Shown here: piece by piece, positions 1 to 9,045 of the stretch
Numbering within the stretch: the first letter of the stretch is position 1
How the letters are laid out: the number at the start of each line of letters is the position of its first letter
NCBI GenBank assembly: GCA_947088345.1
Contig: CAMUGE010000002.1
Coordinates: 1-64,000, forward strand
Direction of reading: 5' to 3'
Origin: an uncultured Roseburia sp.
GTDB lineage: Bacteria > Bacillota > Clostridia > Lachnospirales > Lachnospiraceae
DNA length: 64,000 nucleotides
Position numbers and translations under genes: made by a program
Notes under the pieces: model-generated
Told to the model about the DNA's origin: nothing
The model's input: only the letters and a program-made list of their open reading frames with translations
Databases searched by the model: none

Positions 1-348
1 AAACCACAGACGCGAAATATCGACACCGCAAAAAACGGTTACAGAAAGCAGATAAAATCCCAGCGTCAGCTTATACAATGACAAATACAGGCTGTCTCTG
101 CTCATTTTAATGCAGAATATTCCTACTACGGGAATGGACAATAGCCCCGCAAACCGGACAAAACTCCCATCATCCAACAGATACCAGAAACTATAACCGG
201 TTGTGACAAACATCCAGAACAGAATGCAGCCCATAACCTTTTTGCACAGGGACGCCGCAGGATGTTCCAATAACATAAAAACCGTCATCATCAGACCTGC
301 GCCGAGCCCATTGCGCAAAAAAGAAACCCAGAATGAACCTCCCAGCAT
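1..348 (-). CDS. Membrane protein, N-terminal part (possible sensor kinase), runs off left edge
   Basis: The frame from the ATG at 348 stays open for 116 codons to the window edge, so only the N-terminus is visible. An AAGGAG ribosome binding site lies a few bases upstream of the ATG, which decides the start. The visible part is hydrophobic, with about three to four likely membrane segments (around residues 12-28, 38-56, 64-80 and 95-110) separated by short charged loops. This resembles the membrane input region of GHKL/LytS-type sensor kinases, but no catalytic motif is in view, so that assignment is a guess from shape only. The same DNA is also read by the longer ORF starting at 580 in another frame; the ribosome binding site and membrane pattern favour this frame. 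Confidence 0.55.
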   Translation of the reverse strand, partial: MLGGSFWVSFLRNGLGAGLMMTVFMLLEHPAASLCKKVMGCILFWMFVTTGYSFWYLLDDGSFVRFAGLLSIPVVGIFCIKMSRDSLYLSLYKLTLGFYLLSVTVFCGVDISRLWF

Positions 349-580
349 TTTCCCACTCCTTGTATAATTTATTTAGGTTGTTCACGGGATACCTATAAAC
401 CCTCAGACCTTCAAAACTTATTATGACAAAAAGAATGCGGAAAGCCGGACGCATTACAATGCCCCTGGGCACGGCGCCAGCAAACTTGTCAGGGTCATCT
501 AGACGATGCTCACTGACGGAGTCAAATTCAACCTCGATTAAGAGGTCTGTATACCAATATCGGTAGACTTTGAAAACCAT
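191..580 (-). CDS. Small unassigned ORF, overlaps the next gene out of frame
   Basis: A 129-codon ORF begins with ATG at 580 behind an AGGAG site seven bases away, and a perfect 17-bp palindrome sits just upstream. Its first 75 or so residues (charged, then one hydrophobic stretch around residues 47-56) match nothing I recognise. Its last 50 residues overlap the better supported membrane-protein frame that starts at 348. Either the true product is shorter because of a frameshift, or the gene is a decaying remnant. I see no family motif and assign no function. Confidence 0.3.
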   Translation of the reverse strand: MVFKVYRYWYTDLLIEVEFDSVSEHRLDDPDKFAGAVPRGIVMRPAFRILFVIISFEGLRVYRYPVNNLNKLYKEWENAGRFILGFFFAQWARRRSDDDGFYVIGTSCGVPVQKGYGLHSVLDVCHNRL

Positions 581-612
581 AGCCGGTCTCCTTAACCGTT
601 TTCATTTTGCTC

Positions 613-629
613 ATATAGTTTAACTATAT
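613..629. promoter_or_regulatory. 17-bp perfect palindrome, possible operator
   Basis: The arms ATATAGTT and AACTATAT flank a single central base. The site lies about 33 bp upstream of the ATG at 580, where an operator or promoter for the leftward ORF would be expected. A related half (AGTTAAA) follows at 631-637. Function is inferred from position and symmetry only. Confidence 0.35.
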
Positions 630-674
630 CAGTTAAATTTAAGAAAGCAATCCATTTGGTATGCTTCGCAGTTT

Positions 675-839
675 TTAAGGAACAGACTGTATGATGTCCG
701 TAAGAAGCTTGTAAGTGTTCACTATGCCGCGCTTGCTTCCGTAAATAAGATAACAGTCTGCACCTTATACTTTCATCCAGTTCAGCTTCACGCTGGTTTT
801 CGTCACTTTGGACGCTTTCGCCTTAAGCCGGGTCTGCAT
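675..839 (-). pseudogene. Remnant of a fibronectin type III surface-protein domain
   Basis: Leftward translation from about 839 gives a short FN3-like stretch (KTSVKLNWMKV, then GADCYLIYGSKRG, then YKLLTDI) of the kind found in Lachnospiraceae cell-surface proteins. A TAA stop at 765-767 interrupts it between the W-x-K-V strand and the G-A-x-x-Y strand; the same frame then runs on to a second stop at 675-677. There is no start signal. The upstream part of the frame is covered by spoVG. I read it as the tail of an old surface-protein gene left after a rearrangement. Confidence 0.5.
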
Positions 840-852
840 AGACAATACATAA

Positions 853-873
853 GGGGCGCCTGTTCGACGCCCC
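853..873 (-). terminator. Hairpin downstream of spoVG
   Basis: GGGGCG at 853-858 pairs with CGCCCC at 868-873, just past the spoVG stop. The following T tract is weak, so this is a probable but not strong terminator for the glgC-glgD-spoVG unit. Confidence 0.45.
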
Positions 874-891
874 CACTCTATCTTTCTATCT

Positions 892-1158
892 CTATTCTTC
901 TGTCCCAAGGCTTTCTTTATATCGCTGCAGTATGAGCTGCTGAATCCTCTCTCTGGTGAGAGAATTGATAGGGTGTGCAATATCCCGGTATTCACCGTCT
1001 GCCGTCCTGCGGCTGGGCATTGCAATAAACAATCCCTTTTCGCCCTCGATGACTTTGATGTCATGTACGACAAACTCCTCGTCTATCGTTATGGATACTA
1101 CAGCTTTCATCTTACCTTCCTTATCAATCTTTCTGATTCTTACATCTGTAATCTGCAT
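892..1158 (-). CDS. spoVG: SpoVG, RNA/DNA-binding septation regulator
   Basis: The 88-residue product has the full SpoVG pattern: an N-terminal [10 protein letters not shown] strand, the KAVVSITID segment, [11 protein letters not shown], and MPSRR followed by DIAHPIN. SpoVG is a small nucleic-acid-binding protein that affects septum formation and sporulation in Firmicutes. Length is typical. A GGGGAGG site precedes the ATG. It lies 66 bp downstream of glgD on the same strand and may be the last gene of glgC-glgD-spoVG; a hairpin follows it. Confidence 0.95.
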   Translation of the reverse strand: MQITDVRIRKIDKEGKMKAVVSITIDEEFVVHDIKVIEGEKGLFIAMPSRRTADGEYRDIAHPINSLTRERIQQLILQRYKESLGTEE

Positions 1159-1224
1159 ATCCTATGTTCCTCCCCTAGTCCATAAAATATTATTATTTAT
1201 CATAAGGATGACAATAAACATCAC

Positions 1225-2343
1225 TTATAACATGTACCTTTCATTGTTTTCAAATACAATTTTAATCGCTTTATCCCCGCAGTAATATGTATTTGCTTTT
1301 AAAGTATCCCGGCTTTCAACAATACAGTTCTCAATATGGGTATTATCTCCGATATAAACGTCATTTAAAATCACAGAATTTTTAATAACACAATTTTTAC
1401 CGACAAATACCTTTTTAAACAATACGGAATTTTCTACCTTACTGTTGATAATACAACCGCTTGCAATCAGACTGTTTCTCACATCAGATCCCGAATTATA
1501 TTTCGCTGGCGGCAGATCGTCAACTTTTGAACAGATCCGCGGCTCCTCCCGAAAGAAATATTTCCTCACATCCGGTTTTAAAAAATCCATATTGGTCTGA
1601 TAGTAGGAATCCACAGTTGCAATATTATTCCAATAGTCCGAAAACTTATATCCATAAATACGCTTCATATTCTTATAGCGAATCAGGATATCCGTAACAA
1701 AATCCCAGCGGTCTTCTGCAGCGCTCCGCTCCAGCATTTCAATCAACTGTCGGCGCCTCATAATATAAATACCGGTAGAAATCGTACTGGATCGGGATAC
1801 CATCGGTTTTTCTTCAAATTCAATCACCCTTGCATCCTCATTCATACGTATCACACCGAAACGGCTGATGTCAGTCTCCGGCGCCATATCTTTACAGACA
1901 ACCGTAATATCGGCCTTCTTTTCGATATGATAATCCAGCACCTTGTTAAAGTCAATCTTGTAGACGCAATCCCCGCTGGAAATAATCACATACGGCTCAT
2001 GACACCGTTTTAAAAAAGAAATATTTTGATACATAGCATCTGCCGTACCCCGATACCACCAACTGTTATCCGCAGTCACTGTGGGATTAAATACAAACAG
2101 CCCGCCGTGCTTCCTTCCAAAATCCCACCATTTTGACGAACTTAAGTGCTCGTTCAGAGAACGCGCGTTGTACTGTGTCAGCACTGCCACTGTCTGAATA
2201 TGGGAATTACTCATATTGCTCAGCGCAAAATCGATACAGCGGTAACTTCCGCCCACCGGCATAGCTGCAATCGCCCGTTTATTTGACAGCTCCTGCATTC
2301 TGCTGTTGTTGCCTCCTGCAAGAATTATTCCTATCGCTTTCAT
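1225..2343 (-). CDS. glgD: GlgD, ADP-glucose pyrophosphorylase-like subunit (copy 1)
   Basis: This 372-residue protein has the nucleotidyltransferase fold at the N-terminus (LAGGNNSRM around residues 9-17, GGSYRCIDF around 31-39) and a C-terminal left-handed beta-helix of hexapeptide repeats. GlgD is the non-catalytic or regulatory partner of GlgC in clostridial and bacillar glycogen synthesis. The G-x-G-x-R-L loop of active enzymes is altered here to GGNNSRM and the usual LSGDH is SSGDC. The ATG overlaps the glgC stop in an ATGA arrangement, so translation is coupled. A second glgC-glgD pair lies at 58.3-60.6 kb. Confidence 0.92.
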   Translation of the reverse strand: MKAIGIILAGGNNSRMQELSNKRAIAAMPVGGSYRCIDFALSNMSNSHIQTVAVLTQYNARSLNEHLSSSKWWDFGRKHGGLFVFNPTVTADNSWWYRGTADAMYQNISFLKRCHEPYVIISSGDCVYKIDFNKVLDYHIEKKADITVVCKDMAPETDISRFGVIRMNEDARVIEFEEKPMVSRSSTISTGIYIMRRRQLIEMLERSAAEDRWDFVTDILIRYKNMKRIYGYKFSDYWNNIATVDSYYQTNMDFLKPDVRKYFFREEPRICSKVDDLPPAKYNSGSDVRNSLIASGCIINSKVENSVLFKKVFVGKNCVIKNSVILNDVYIGDNTHIENCIVESRDTLKANTYYCGDKAIKIVFENNERYML

Positions 2344-3614
2344 AGTGAGTCACCTGCCTTAATTATTACTTCGCCGCTTTTTAAGCAGCCGTCCGGGTAA
2401 TCCGCTGCCTCGGTCACACCCACAATCGCCGTATTTTTGCCGACGGTTACTCTTTCCGGAATGACAGAATCCTCCCCGATTGTCACAAGGCCAAACGAAT
2501 ATATTTCCGCATTCAACCGGTTTGGCGCTTCCTCACCTGTTCCCAGCGTAACGCCGCTGCCAATCTGACAGTTCCTTGCAATAATTGATTTATTGATTGT
2601 GACATGATCCTCAATTTTAGTGTTTTTCATAATGATGGAATCACGCACTACCGTACCGTTTCCGATCACAACACCTGATCCGATGACGGAATTGTAAACC
2701 TGTCCATATATTTCGGACCCTTCCCCGATGATGCTGCGCTCTACAACAGAGTCGGACGAAAGATACTGCGGAGCAATAATATCGCTCTTTGTATAAATCT
2801 TCCAGTATTCCTCATAAAGGTTAAATACCGGAATCAGATCAATCAGCTCCATATTGGCCTCCCAATAGGAACCGAGAGTGCCGACGTCTTTCCAGTACCC
2901 GTTATATTCATAGGCATACATCTTCTGTCCCTTATCATGGCAGTATGGTATAATATGCTTTCCGAAATCACAGCCGCTTTGATCTTTCATTGCGCAGAGC
3001 GCTTCCTTTAAGACGCTCCAGTTAAATATGTAGATCCCCATAGACGCAAGATTACTTCTGGGATGTTCCGGTTTTTCTTCAAACTCCTGTATTTTCCGAT
3101 CTCTGTCTGCGATTACAATGCCAAACCGGCTCGCCTCCTCCATCGGAACCGGCATCGCGGCAATCGTTACATCCGCCTGTTTTTCTTTGTGAAAATCCAG
3201 CATAACCTCATAATCCATCTTATAGATATGATCGCCCGACAAAATAAGGACATATTCGGGATTATAATTTTCAATATAGGTTATATTCTGATAGATCGCG
3301 TTCGCCGTTCCAGTATACCACTCGCTGTTATCGCTCTTTTCGTATGGCGGCAGTACGGTAACGCCGCCACTGTTCCTGTCCAAATCCCATGGAATGCCGA
3401 TCCCTATATGGGAATTGAGCCTAAGCGGCTGATATTGTGTCAGAACACCTACCGTATCAATCCCTGAATTAATACAATTGCTAAGAGGAAAATCAATAAT
3501 ACTGTATTTCCCGCCGAATGCAACCGCCGGCTTTGCAACTTTTGCAGTAAGGACGCCAAGACGGCTGCCCTGCCCGCCTGCCAGCAGCATTGCAATCATT
3601 TCTTTTTGAACCAT
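2340..3614 (-). CDS. glgC: Glucose-1-phosphate adenylyltransferase GlgC (copy 1)
   Basis: GlgC makes ADP-glucose from ATP and glucose-1-phosphate for glycogen synthesis in the cytoplasm. The 424-residue product shows the nucleotide loop [13 protein letters not shown], the [15 protein letters not shown] block, [11 protein letters not shown] with the catalytic Asp, FEEKP, and a C-terminal beta-helix that ends in [13 protein letters not shown] place the start at the ATG at 3614, eight bases after AAGAGG; a GTG and another ATG a few codons upstream are alternatives. The gene is coupled to glgD by a four-base overlap. Confidence 0.93.
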   Translation of the reverse strand: MVQKEMIAMLLAGGQGSRLGVLTAKVAKPAVAFGGKYSIIDFPLSNCINSGIDTVGVLTQYQPLRLNSHIGIGIPWDLDRNSGGVTVLPPYEKSDNSEWYTGTANAIYQNITYIENYNPEYVLILSGDHIYKMDYEVMLDFHKEKQADVTIAAMPVPMEEASRFGIVIADRDRKIQEFEEKPEHPRSNLASMGIYIFNWSVLKEALCAMKDQSGCDFGKHIIPYCHDKGQKMYAYEYNGYWKDVGTLGSYWEANMELIDLIPVFNLYEEYWKIYTKSDIIAPQYLSSDSVVERSIIGEGSEIYGQVYNSVIGSGVVIGNGTVVRDSIIMKNTKIEDHVTINKSIIARNCQIGSGVTLGTGEEAPNRLNAEIYSFGLVTIGEDSVIPERVTVGKNTAIVGVTEAADYPDGCLKSGEVIIKAGDSL

Positions 3615-3659
3615 TTCCATCACCTCTTATCATAATCAATCTGTGTTTATTCGTATTTT

Positions 3660-3687
3660 ATTATATCATATTATTCCACCTTGTACA
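3660..3687 (-). promoter_or_regulatory. Probable sigma-A promoter for glgC-glgD-spoVG
   Basis: On the minus strand TGTACA (3687-3682) is followed after 16 bp by TATAAT (3665-3660), about 45 bp upstream of the glgC start. The surrounding 3624-3940 intergenic stretch is AT-rich and divergent between glgC and murC. On the other strand a TATAAT at 3879-3884 without a clear -35, and a small GGGCC/GGCCC hairpin at about 3889-3908, precede murC. Confidence 0.5.
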
Positions 3688-3940
3688 GCACATTTCATAA
3701 AAATCTTGTTTGAATCGTTCTATTTTCAGCAAATTATACAATATTTTGCGCAAAATGTATCCATATTGACAACATTTCCGTTTTTTCCTATTCACAACTC
3801 TGCAGCTACTTCTCTGATTCGTGTTGTAATGTCGAAAATATTTTTTCAAAAACAATATGCAAAAGAACGATATCATTGTATAATAACAGTGGGCCGACTG
3901 GCCCGCACTACAATCTCAGAAAGGACTCTCTACCACCATC

Positions 3941-5320
3941 ATGTATAAAATCAACTTCAACCATCCGATCCATATTCATTTTATCGGCATTGGCGGAATC
4001 AGCATGAGTGGCCTCGCCGAAATTTTATTAGCGGAAAATTTTATAATTTCCGGTTCCGACTCAAACAAAACCGGACTGACTGAACATTTAGAAAAAATCG
4101 GCGCCACTTTCTTTCACGGCCATGATGCCTCGCATATTACAGCTGATATTGATCTTATCGTCTATACCGCCGCGATCCATGAAGATAACCCGGAATATAT
4201 ACAAGCAACGGAACTTTCCATTCCAATGATCAGCCGCGCCCAACTGTTAGGCCAGATTATGGATAACTACAAAAATTCCGTCGCAGTGTCCGGCACACAC
4301 GGAAAGACAACGACAACCTCAATGATTTCACAGATACTGCTTGCTGCAGACTGCGATCCTACAATCACGGTTGGAGGTATGTTAAAAGCATTAAACGGCA
4401 ATTTAAGGGTCGGAAAATCAGATTTGTTTGTCTCGGAAGCCTGCGAATATACAAACAGTTTTCTTCACTTTTATCCAAAATACAGTATTATTTTAAATAT
4501 CGAGGCGGAACATCTTGATTTCTTTAAAGATCTAAATCAGATACGCGATTCCTTTCAACAATTTGCCTGCCACACAAAAGATGACGGAACCGTTTTTGTA
4601 AACGGCGATATAACGGATTATCCGGAACTGTTAGAGGGTATTAAATCCAACATCATTACATTCGGCCTGTCAGACGGCTGCGATTTTCACCCCGCTGCTA
4701 TCACATTCGACATAAAAGCTTGCGCATCCTTTCGCGCAATGTATCGAAACGAGCCGCTCTTTGAAATAAAACTGAATGTACCAGGCATGCATAACGTCAC
4801 AAATGCACTTGCCGCGATCGCGCTTGCTGTAAGTTTAAAGATTCCCGCCGCCGATATTCAAAAAGGTCTCTTCTCTTTTACCGGCGCTGACAGACGCTTT
4901 CAATATAAAGGGGAGAAAAACGGCGTTACCGTGATCGACGATTACGCGCACCACCCGACTGAAATAGAAGCAACGCTAACAGCGGCAAAAAAATTTCCGC
5001 ATAAACGCCTTGTGCTTGTATTCCAGCCCCATACATATTCCCGGACAAAAGCGTTTTTGCCGGAATTTGCCAGAGTACTCTCGCAGGCAGATCTGATTGT
5101 ACTCGCAGACATTTATGCTGCGCGTGAAAAGAACACATATGGCATCCACTCACGCGATCTTCTGGAAGAATTGGAGAAATCGGGAAAAGAATGCTTTTAT
5201 TTTCCGTCTTTTAAAGAAATCGAAACATATCTGGAAAAAAATTGTATGCACGGAGATTTGTTGATAACTATGGGCGCCGGGGATATTGTAAATATTGGAG
5301 AACACTTTCTCGAACACTGA
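3941..5320 (+). CDS. murC: UDP-N-acetylmuramate--L-alanine ligase MurC
   Basis: MurC adds L-alanine to UDP-MurNAc, the first amino acid of the peptidoglycan stem, in the cytoplasm. The 459 residues include the N-terminal Rossmann motif HFIGIGGISMSGLAEIL, the ATP loop GTHGKTTTT at 118-126, NIEAEHLDFF, and the C-terminal DDYAHHPTEI and FQPHTYSRT motifs. Length is typical. An AAAGGA site lies about 14 bases before the ATG. The gene is closed by its own strong terminator and is probably monocistronic. Confidence 0.96.
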   Translation: MYKINFNHPIHIHFIGIGGISMSGLAEILLAENFIISGSDSNKTGLTEHLEKIGATFFHGHDASHITADIDLIVYTAAIHEDNPEYIQATELSIPMISRAQLLGQIMDNYKNSVAVSGTHGKTTTTSMISQILLAADCDPTITVGGMLKALNGNLRVGKSDLFVSEACEYTNSFLHFYPKYSIILNIEAEHLDFFKDLNQIRDSFQQFACHTKDDGTVFVNGDITDYPELLEGIKSNIITFGLSDGCDFHPAAITFDIKACASFRAMYRNEPLFEIKLNVPGMHNVTNALAAIALAVSLKIPAADIQKGLFSFTGADRRFQYKGEKNGVTVIDDYAHHPTEIEATLTAAKKFPHKRLVLVFQPHTYSRTKAFLPEFARVLSQADLIVLADIYAAREKNTYGIHSRDLLEELEKSGKECFYFPSFKEIETYLEKNCMHGDLLITMGAGDIVNIGEHFLEH

Positions 5321-5321
5321 C

Positions 5322-5426
5322 TTACCCACATTATCCACATTCGAATGGAATGTACTTTCAACTTTGGAATGTGGATTTTTTTCCCCGTATTTACAGCCGC
5401 AAATATATTTATCCACATTATCCACA
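5322..5426 (+). promoter_or_regulatory. Two tandem pairs of DnaA boxes
   Basis: TTACCCACA (5322-5330, one mismatch) abuts TTATCCACA (5331-5339). After 69 bp TTATCCACA (5409-5417) abuts TTATCCACA (5418-5426). Three of the four match the TTATNCACA consensus exactly; all are head to tail at 9-bp spacing on the same strand. They lie 60-165 bp upstream of the -10 element of the dnaD-like gene, so they could let DnaA control the helicase-loader operon. Binding is inferred from sequence only. Confidence 0.6.
5333..5382 (+). terminator. Rho-independent terminator of murC, overlapping DnaA boxes
   Basis: ATCCACATTC at 5333-5342 pairs perfectly with GAATGTGGAT at 5367-5376, followed by seven T. The left arm overlaps a perfect DnaA-box match, so this stretch carries two signals at once. 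Confidence 0.8.
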
Positions 5427-5483
5427 TTTTAGCAGCGCCTGTCGATGGCGAAAAAGTTCCTCTTCTCAATTTGAAAATCGTAT

Positions 5484-5491
5484 GCTATAAT
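5484..5491 (+). promoter_or_regulatory. Extended -10 promoter of the dnaD-dnaI operon
   Basis: TG-C-TATAAT (TATAAT at 5486-5491) is an extended -10 element about 50 bp before the dnaD-like start. No good -35 is present, which fits a promoter that needs an activator or relies on the extended -10. Confidence 0.5.
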
Positions 5492-5540
5492 TTCTGCGAA
5501 AAGAAAGACATTGGTTTTAAGGGGAGGACACAGGGGAGTT

Positions 5541-6695
5541 ATGGCTAAAATCACATTACACAGCGACAATATAGATTCCGCCACGAGTGTATCAAATCTG
5601 TTTATTGACGAATATATGGCAGACGCAAACGGAGAATTTGTTAAAATCTATCTGTATCTGCTCCGCTTACTAAACCGGATCGATACGGCATTTTCCATAT
5701 CTTCCATTGCGGACAAGTTTAACCATACGGAAAAGGACGTTCAGCGCGCCTTAAATTATTGGGAGCGAATGCATTTGCTTCGTATGGAATATGATGAATC
5801 GGAACATCTGACCGGCATCTGCATGCTGAATTTTACAAAAGACACACAACAGCAGGGATTTACGATTACGATACCCTCCGATACTCCGCAGGAATCATCC
5901 AGAGGCGTTCCGCCCGAAATAAGCTCGGCGAACGGCTCGCCGAAAATGTTTTCAGATGCCCGGCCAGAGTATCCACCGGTATCTGACGCTATCGCTTCGC
6001 AGGAAGTCCCCATTGCGGAACGAAAAGAATACAGTGCGGACGATATTTCAAACTTCCGTCAGGAAGACTGCGTAGCTGAACTTATCTTTATCACAGAGCG
6101 TTATCTTGGCCGCACGTTAAATCCAACCGATATCAATACGATTCTCTATCTGTATGACGGAATTAAATTCTCCGCAGACCTGATTGAGTATCTGATCGAA
6201 TATTGTGTCTCAAAAGGACACACCAGCATCCGCTATATCGAAAAGACAGGACTTGCATGGGCAAAAGACAATATCCACACGGTGGAGGAGGCGAAACGAT
6301 CCGCCGGCATACATAATCAGACTGCAGCCATTGTTCAGAAAGCCTTTGGCATCAAAGGACGCAGCCTTGTTTCAACCGAAACGGAATTTATACGCAAATG
6401 GAAAAATACCTACGGGTTTTCCAACGAACTGATTCAGAATGCATGCGGCCGCACGATAACCGCAACGCATCAGCCGAGCTTTGAATATACGGATCGAATC
6501 CTGTCTGACTGGTATCGACACAAAGTAAAAAACCAGGACGATATTGCAAAACTCGACCACGCCTACCAGCACAGAAAAAAACCGGCTGTTTCCGCAGCGC
6601 CGATCATCGCGAAAAACCGCTTTAACAATTTTAAACAGCGCACTTACGACTACGACCAGCTTGAAAAAATGCTGCTGACTACAGACGCGCGCTAA
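5541..6695 (+). CDS. DnaD-domain replication initiation protein
   Basis: This 384-residue protein has a DnaD/DnaB-like winged-helix N-terminus (TSVSNLFIDEYM, then FVKIYLYLLRLL), a low-complexity linker around residues 110-155, and two C-terminal DnaB_2-type helical repeats. The first repeat holds LNPTDINTILYLYD and SIRYIEKTGLAW, the second FIRKWKNTYGFSNELI. Such proteins help open the origin and recruit the helicase loader. I prefer the ATG at 5541 because homologues start next to the KI-x-L-H motif; a TTG at 5511 is an alternative. The gene is followed 18 bp later by the loader gene, and tandem DnaA boxes lie upstream. Confidence 0.88.
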   Translation: MAKITLHSDNIDSATSVSNLFIDEYMADANGEFVKIYLYLLRLLNRIDTAFSISSIADKFNHTEKDVQRALNYWERMHLLRMEYDESEHLTGICMLNFTKDTQQQGFTITIPSDTPQESSRGVPPEISSANGSPKMFSDARPEYPPVSDAIASQEVPIAERKEYSADDISNFRQEDCVAELIFITERYLGRTLNPTDINTILYLYDGIKFSADLIEYLIEYCVSKGHTSIRYIEKTGLAWAKDNIHTVEEAKRSAGIHNQTAAIVQKAFGIKGRSLVSTETEFIRKWKNTYGFSNELIQNACGRTITATHQPSFEYTDRILSDWYRHKVKNQDDIAKLDHAYQHRKKPAVSAAPIIAKNRFNNFKQRTYDYDQLEKMLLTTDAR

Positions 6696-6713
6696 CCGGA
6701 TTAAGGAGAAACC

Positions 6714-7694
6714 ATGCCTTTGACAAACATGCAATATGATGCCATTATGCGGGAATATGACGCCCGCCAGGCAAGAAACAGCCGTGAACGGCAAAATCGT
6801 CTGCAGGAGGCTTACCGTAAAATACCGGCCCTAAAGGAAATTGACGATGCAATTGCCTCCTGCTCCGTCTCGCAGGCAAAAAAATTATTTGATGGCGATC
6901 AGAATGCGATGCCCCGGTTCAGACAACAATTAAATGAATACCGCAGCAAAAAAAAATCACTGCTTGCCGCGTCCGGTCTGCCAGACGATTTCTTTACCCC
7001 GTCTTACACCTGCGCCGACTGCAGAGACACCGGATTTCTCAATGGTTCCCGCTGTCACTGCTTTACACAGGCTGCCATTGATCTGGTTTATACGCAGTCA
7101 AATATTCGCGACGTCCTGGATATCGAAAATTTCAGCGCCTTTTCATTCGAATACTATTCGGACGCCAAAATAAACCCTGCAACCGGGCAATCCTCTCTGG
7201 CCACCGCGAAGGAAGCCGTCGCAAAATGCCTTGATTTTATTAAATATTTTGATACGGAGTTTGCAAACCTTTATCTATATGGAGACACCGGAACCGGCAA
7301 AACTTATCTGTCCAACTGCATCGCCAGGGAACTTTTAGACAGCGGACATTCCGTTATCTACTTTACAGCGTTCCAATTATTTGATATATTAAGCAGGGGT
7401 GTTTTTGACAAAGAAGCGAACGCCATAGCCATACATAAAAATATTTTTGATTGCGATCTTTTGATCATCGACGATCTTGGAACCGAGCTTTCCAACACAT
7501 TTACAACTTCTCAGCTGTTTTTGTGTTTAAACGAACGAATACTTCGAAAAAAATCTTCCATTATCTCCACCAATCTGGGCGTAAGCCAGCTGGCGGATCT
7601 TTATTCGGAGCGTGTATTATCACGCATTGTGAGCAATTACACATTATTGAAGTTATTTGGCGACGATATACGCATTTTAAAGCGCCGCCGTTAG
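6714..7694 (+). CDS. DnaI/DnaC-type helicase loader ATPase
   Basis: This AAA+ ATPase loads the replicative helicase onto DNA. The 326 residues carry an N-terminal zinc-binding region with cysteines at 100, 103, 114 and 116, a Walker A motif GDTGTGKT at about 190-197, Walker B LLIIDDLG at about 249-256, a sensor-1-like SSIISTNL and a C-terminal arginine-rich end. Length and order match Firmicutes DnaI/DnaC proteins. It follows the dnaD-like gene by 18 bp with a GGAG site, forming a two-gene replication operon. Confidence 0.9.
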   Translation: MPLTNMQYDAIMREYDARQARNSRERQNRLQEAYRKIPALKEIDDAIASCSVSQAKKLFDGDQNAMPRFRQQLNEYRSKKKSLLAASGLPDDFFTPSYTCADCRDTGFLNGSRCHCFTQAAIDLVYTQSNIRDVLDIENFSAFSFEYYSDAKINPATGQSSLATAKEAVAKCLDFIKYFDTEFANLYLYGDTGTGKTYLSNCIARELLDSGHSVIYFTAFQLFDILSRGVFDKEANAIAIHKNIFDCDLLIIDDLGTELSNTFTTSQLFLCLNERILRKKSSIISTNLGVSQLADLYSERVLSRIVSNYTLLKLFGDDIRILKRRR

Positions 7695-7721
7695 CAGGCA
7701 ACCCAAAAACGGCGCTGTGCT
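7681..7721 (+). terminator. Terminator overlapping the helicase-loader stop codon
   Basis: AGCGCCG at 7681-7687 pairs with CGGCGCT at 7710-7716, followed by GTGCTTTTT. The left arm lies inside the last codons of the gene. Confidence 0.45.
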
Positions 7722-7776
7722 TTTTATATAACATAACCCCAACACCTATCCAAACGATTACGGAGGACAATTATTC

Positions 7777-8985
7777 ATGCCAAACGATGAAAGAAACTTA
7801 GAAACTCTTCCTGACGGATTCCTGGGACTGATTCCGCTCGAAAGCTGCCGGGAACTGGGACAAAAAGTAGATCAGTATCTTGTCGGCTGGAGACAGAAAC
7901 GGCAGCATATGCACAAGCATGACTTTGCCTTTAAAAACTATGTCATGGATTCTTACCTGATTGAAACTGCAGTCCCGCGTTTTGGCACAGGCGAGGCAAA
8001 GGGAATTATCAAACAGTCGGTACGCGGCCATGATCTGTACCTTATGGTGGATGTGACAAATTACAGTTTGACCTATACTGTATGCGGCAACGAAAACCAT
8101 ATGTCGCCGGACGACCACTTCGCCGATTTGAAGCGTATTATCGCTGCCGTAGGGGGCAAGGCAAGACGTATTACTGTTATTATTCCGTTTTTGTATGAAA
8201 GCCGCCAGCACAGACGAACGGCGCGCGAATCGCTGGACTGCGCACTTGCTCTGCAGGAATTGATCGCAATGGGGGTCGACAATATTATCACATTTGACGC
8301 GCACGACCCGCGTGTGCAGAATGCAATTCCATTAAAAAGTTTCGAGACGGTACAGCCGGTCTACCAGTTTATCAAAGGCATTCTAAACAATGTCAAAGAC
8401 CTGCAGATTGATTCGGAACATATGATGATTATCAGCCCGGATGAGGGCGGTACGAATCGTGCTATTTATCTTGCCAATGTACTCGGCCTTGATATGGGTA
8501 TGTTTTACAAACGGCGTGATTTCAGCAAGATTGTGGACGGCAGAAATCCGATTGTTGCACACGAATTTTTAGGTTCCTCCGTAGAAGGGAAAGATGTGAT
8601 AATTATAGACGATATGATCTCCTCCGGAGAGAGTATGATTGATGTTGCAACAGAGTTAAAAAAGAGAAAAGCAAAACGCATATTTGTCGTCGCTACATTT
8701 GGACTCTTTACGAATGGTCTTGACTGTTTTGATCTGGCAGTAGAAGACGGCATTATCTATAAAGTCGTTACAACAAACCTGACATACCAAACGCCGGAAC
8801 TGCTCTCGAAACCGTATTACATCAACTGTGACATGAGTAAATATATCGCCTATATTATTGACACATTAAACCACGATTCGTCCATCAGCGACCTTCTCAA
8901 TCCTTATGACAGAATCCATCGATTTGTGTCCAGATATAAAGAAGAGCAGGAACAGAAACGTCCGCTTCGATTCTTCTCAAAATAA
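7777..8985 (+). CDS. prs: Long-form ribose-phosphate pyrophosphokinase (PRPP synthetase)
   Basis: PRPP synthetase makes 5-phosphoribosyl pyrophosphate from ribose-5-phosphate and ATP for nucleotide, His and Trp synthesis. The PRPP-binding loop VIIIDDMISSGESM lies near residues 273-287, and PFLYESRQHRR plus ITFDAHDPRVQNA match the catalytic-flexible-loop and metal-site regions. At 402 residues it is some 80-90 longer than the usual enzyme: an extra N-terminal segment of about 60 residues and a C-terminal tail. This long form occurs in clostridia alongside the standard Prs; whether it is the cell's only copy cannot be told here. An ACGGAGG site lies 11 bases before the ATG. Confidence 0.88.
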   Translation: MPNDERNLETLPDGFLGLIPLESCRELGQKVDQYLVGWRQKRQHMHKHDFAFKNYVMDSYLIETAVPRFGTGEAKGIIKQSVRGHDLYLMVDVTNYSLTYTVCGNENHMSPDDHFADLKRIIAAVGGKARRITVIIPFLYESRQHRRTARESLDCALALQELIAMGVDNIITFDAHDPRVQNAIPLKSFETVQPVYQFIKGILNNVKDLQIDSEHMMIISPDEGGTNRAIYLANVLGLDMGMFYKRRDFSKIVDGRNPIVAHEFLGSSVEGKDVIIIDDMISSGESMIDVATELKKRKAKRIFVVATFGLFTNGLDCFDLAVEDGIIYKVVTTNLTYQTPELLSKPYYINCDMSKYIAYIIDTLNHDSSISDLLNPYDRIHRFVSRYKEEQEQKRPLRFFSK

Positions 8986-9045
8986 ATAAGTCGCAGGAAG
9001 CTGCTCTTAAACAATTGCAGCTTCTTGCAAAAATGCTGTGAATAG

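Noticed and set aside
5322..5426. Chromosomal origin of replication
   Set aside because: DnaA boxes are present, but dnaA and dnaN are not in the window, there are few boxes and no clear AT-rich unwinding region next to them. I call it a regulatory cluster only.
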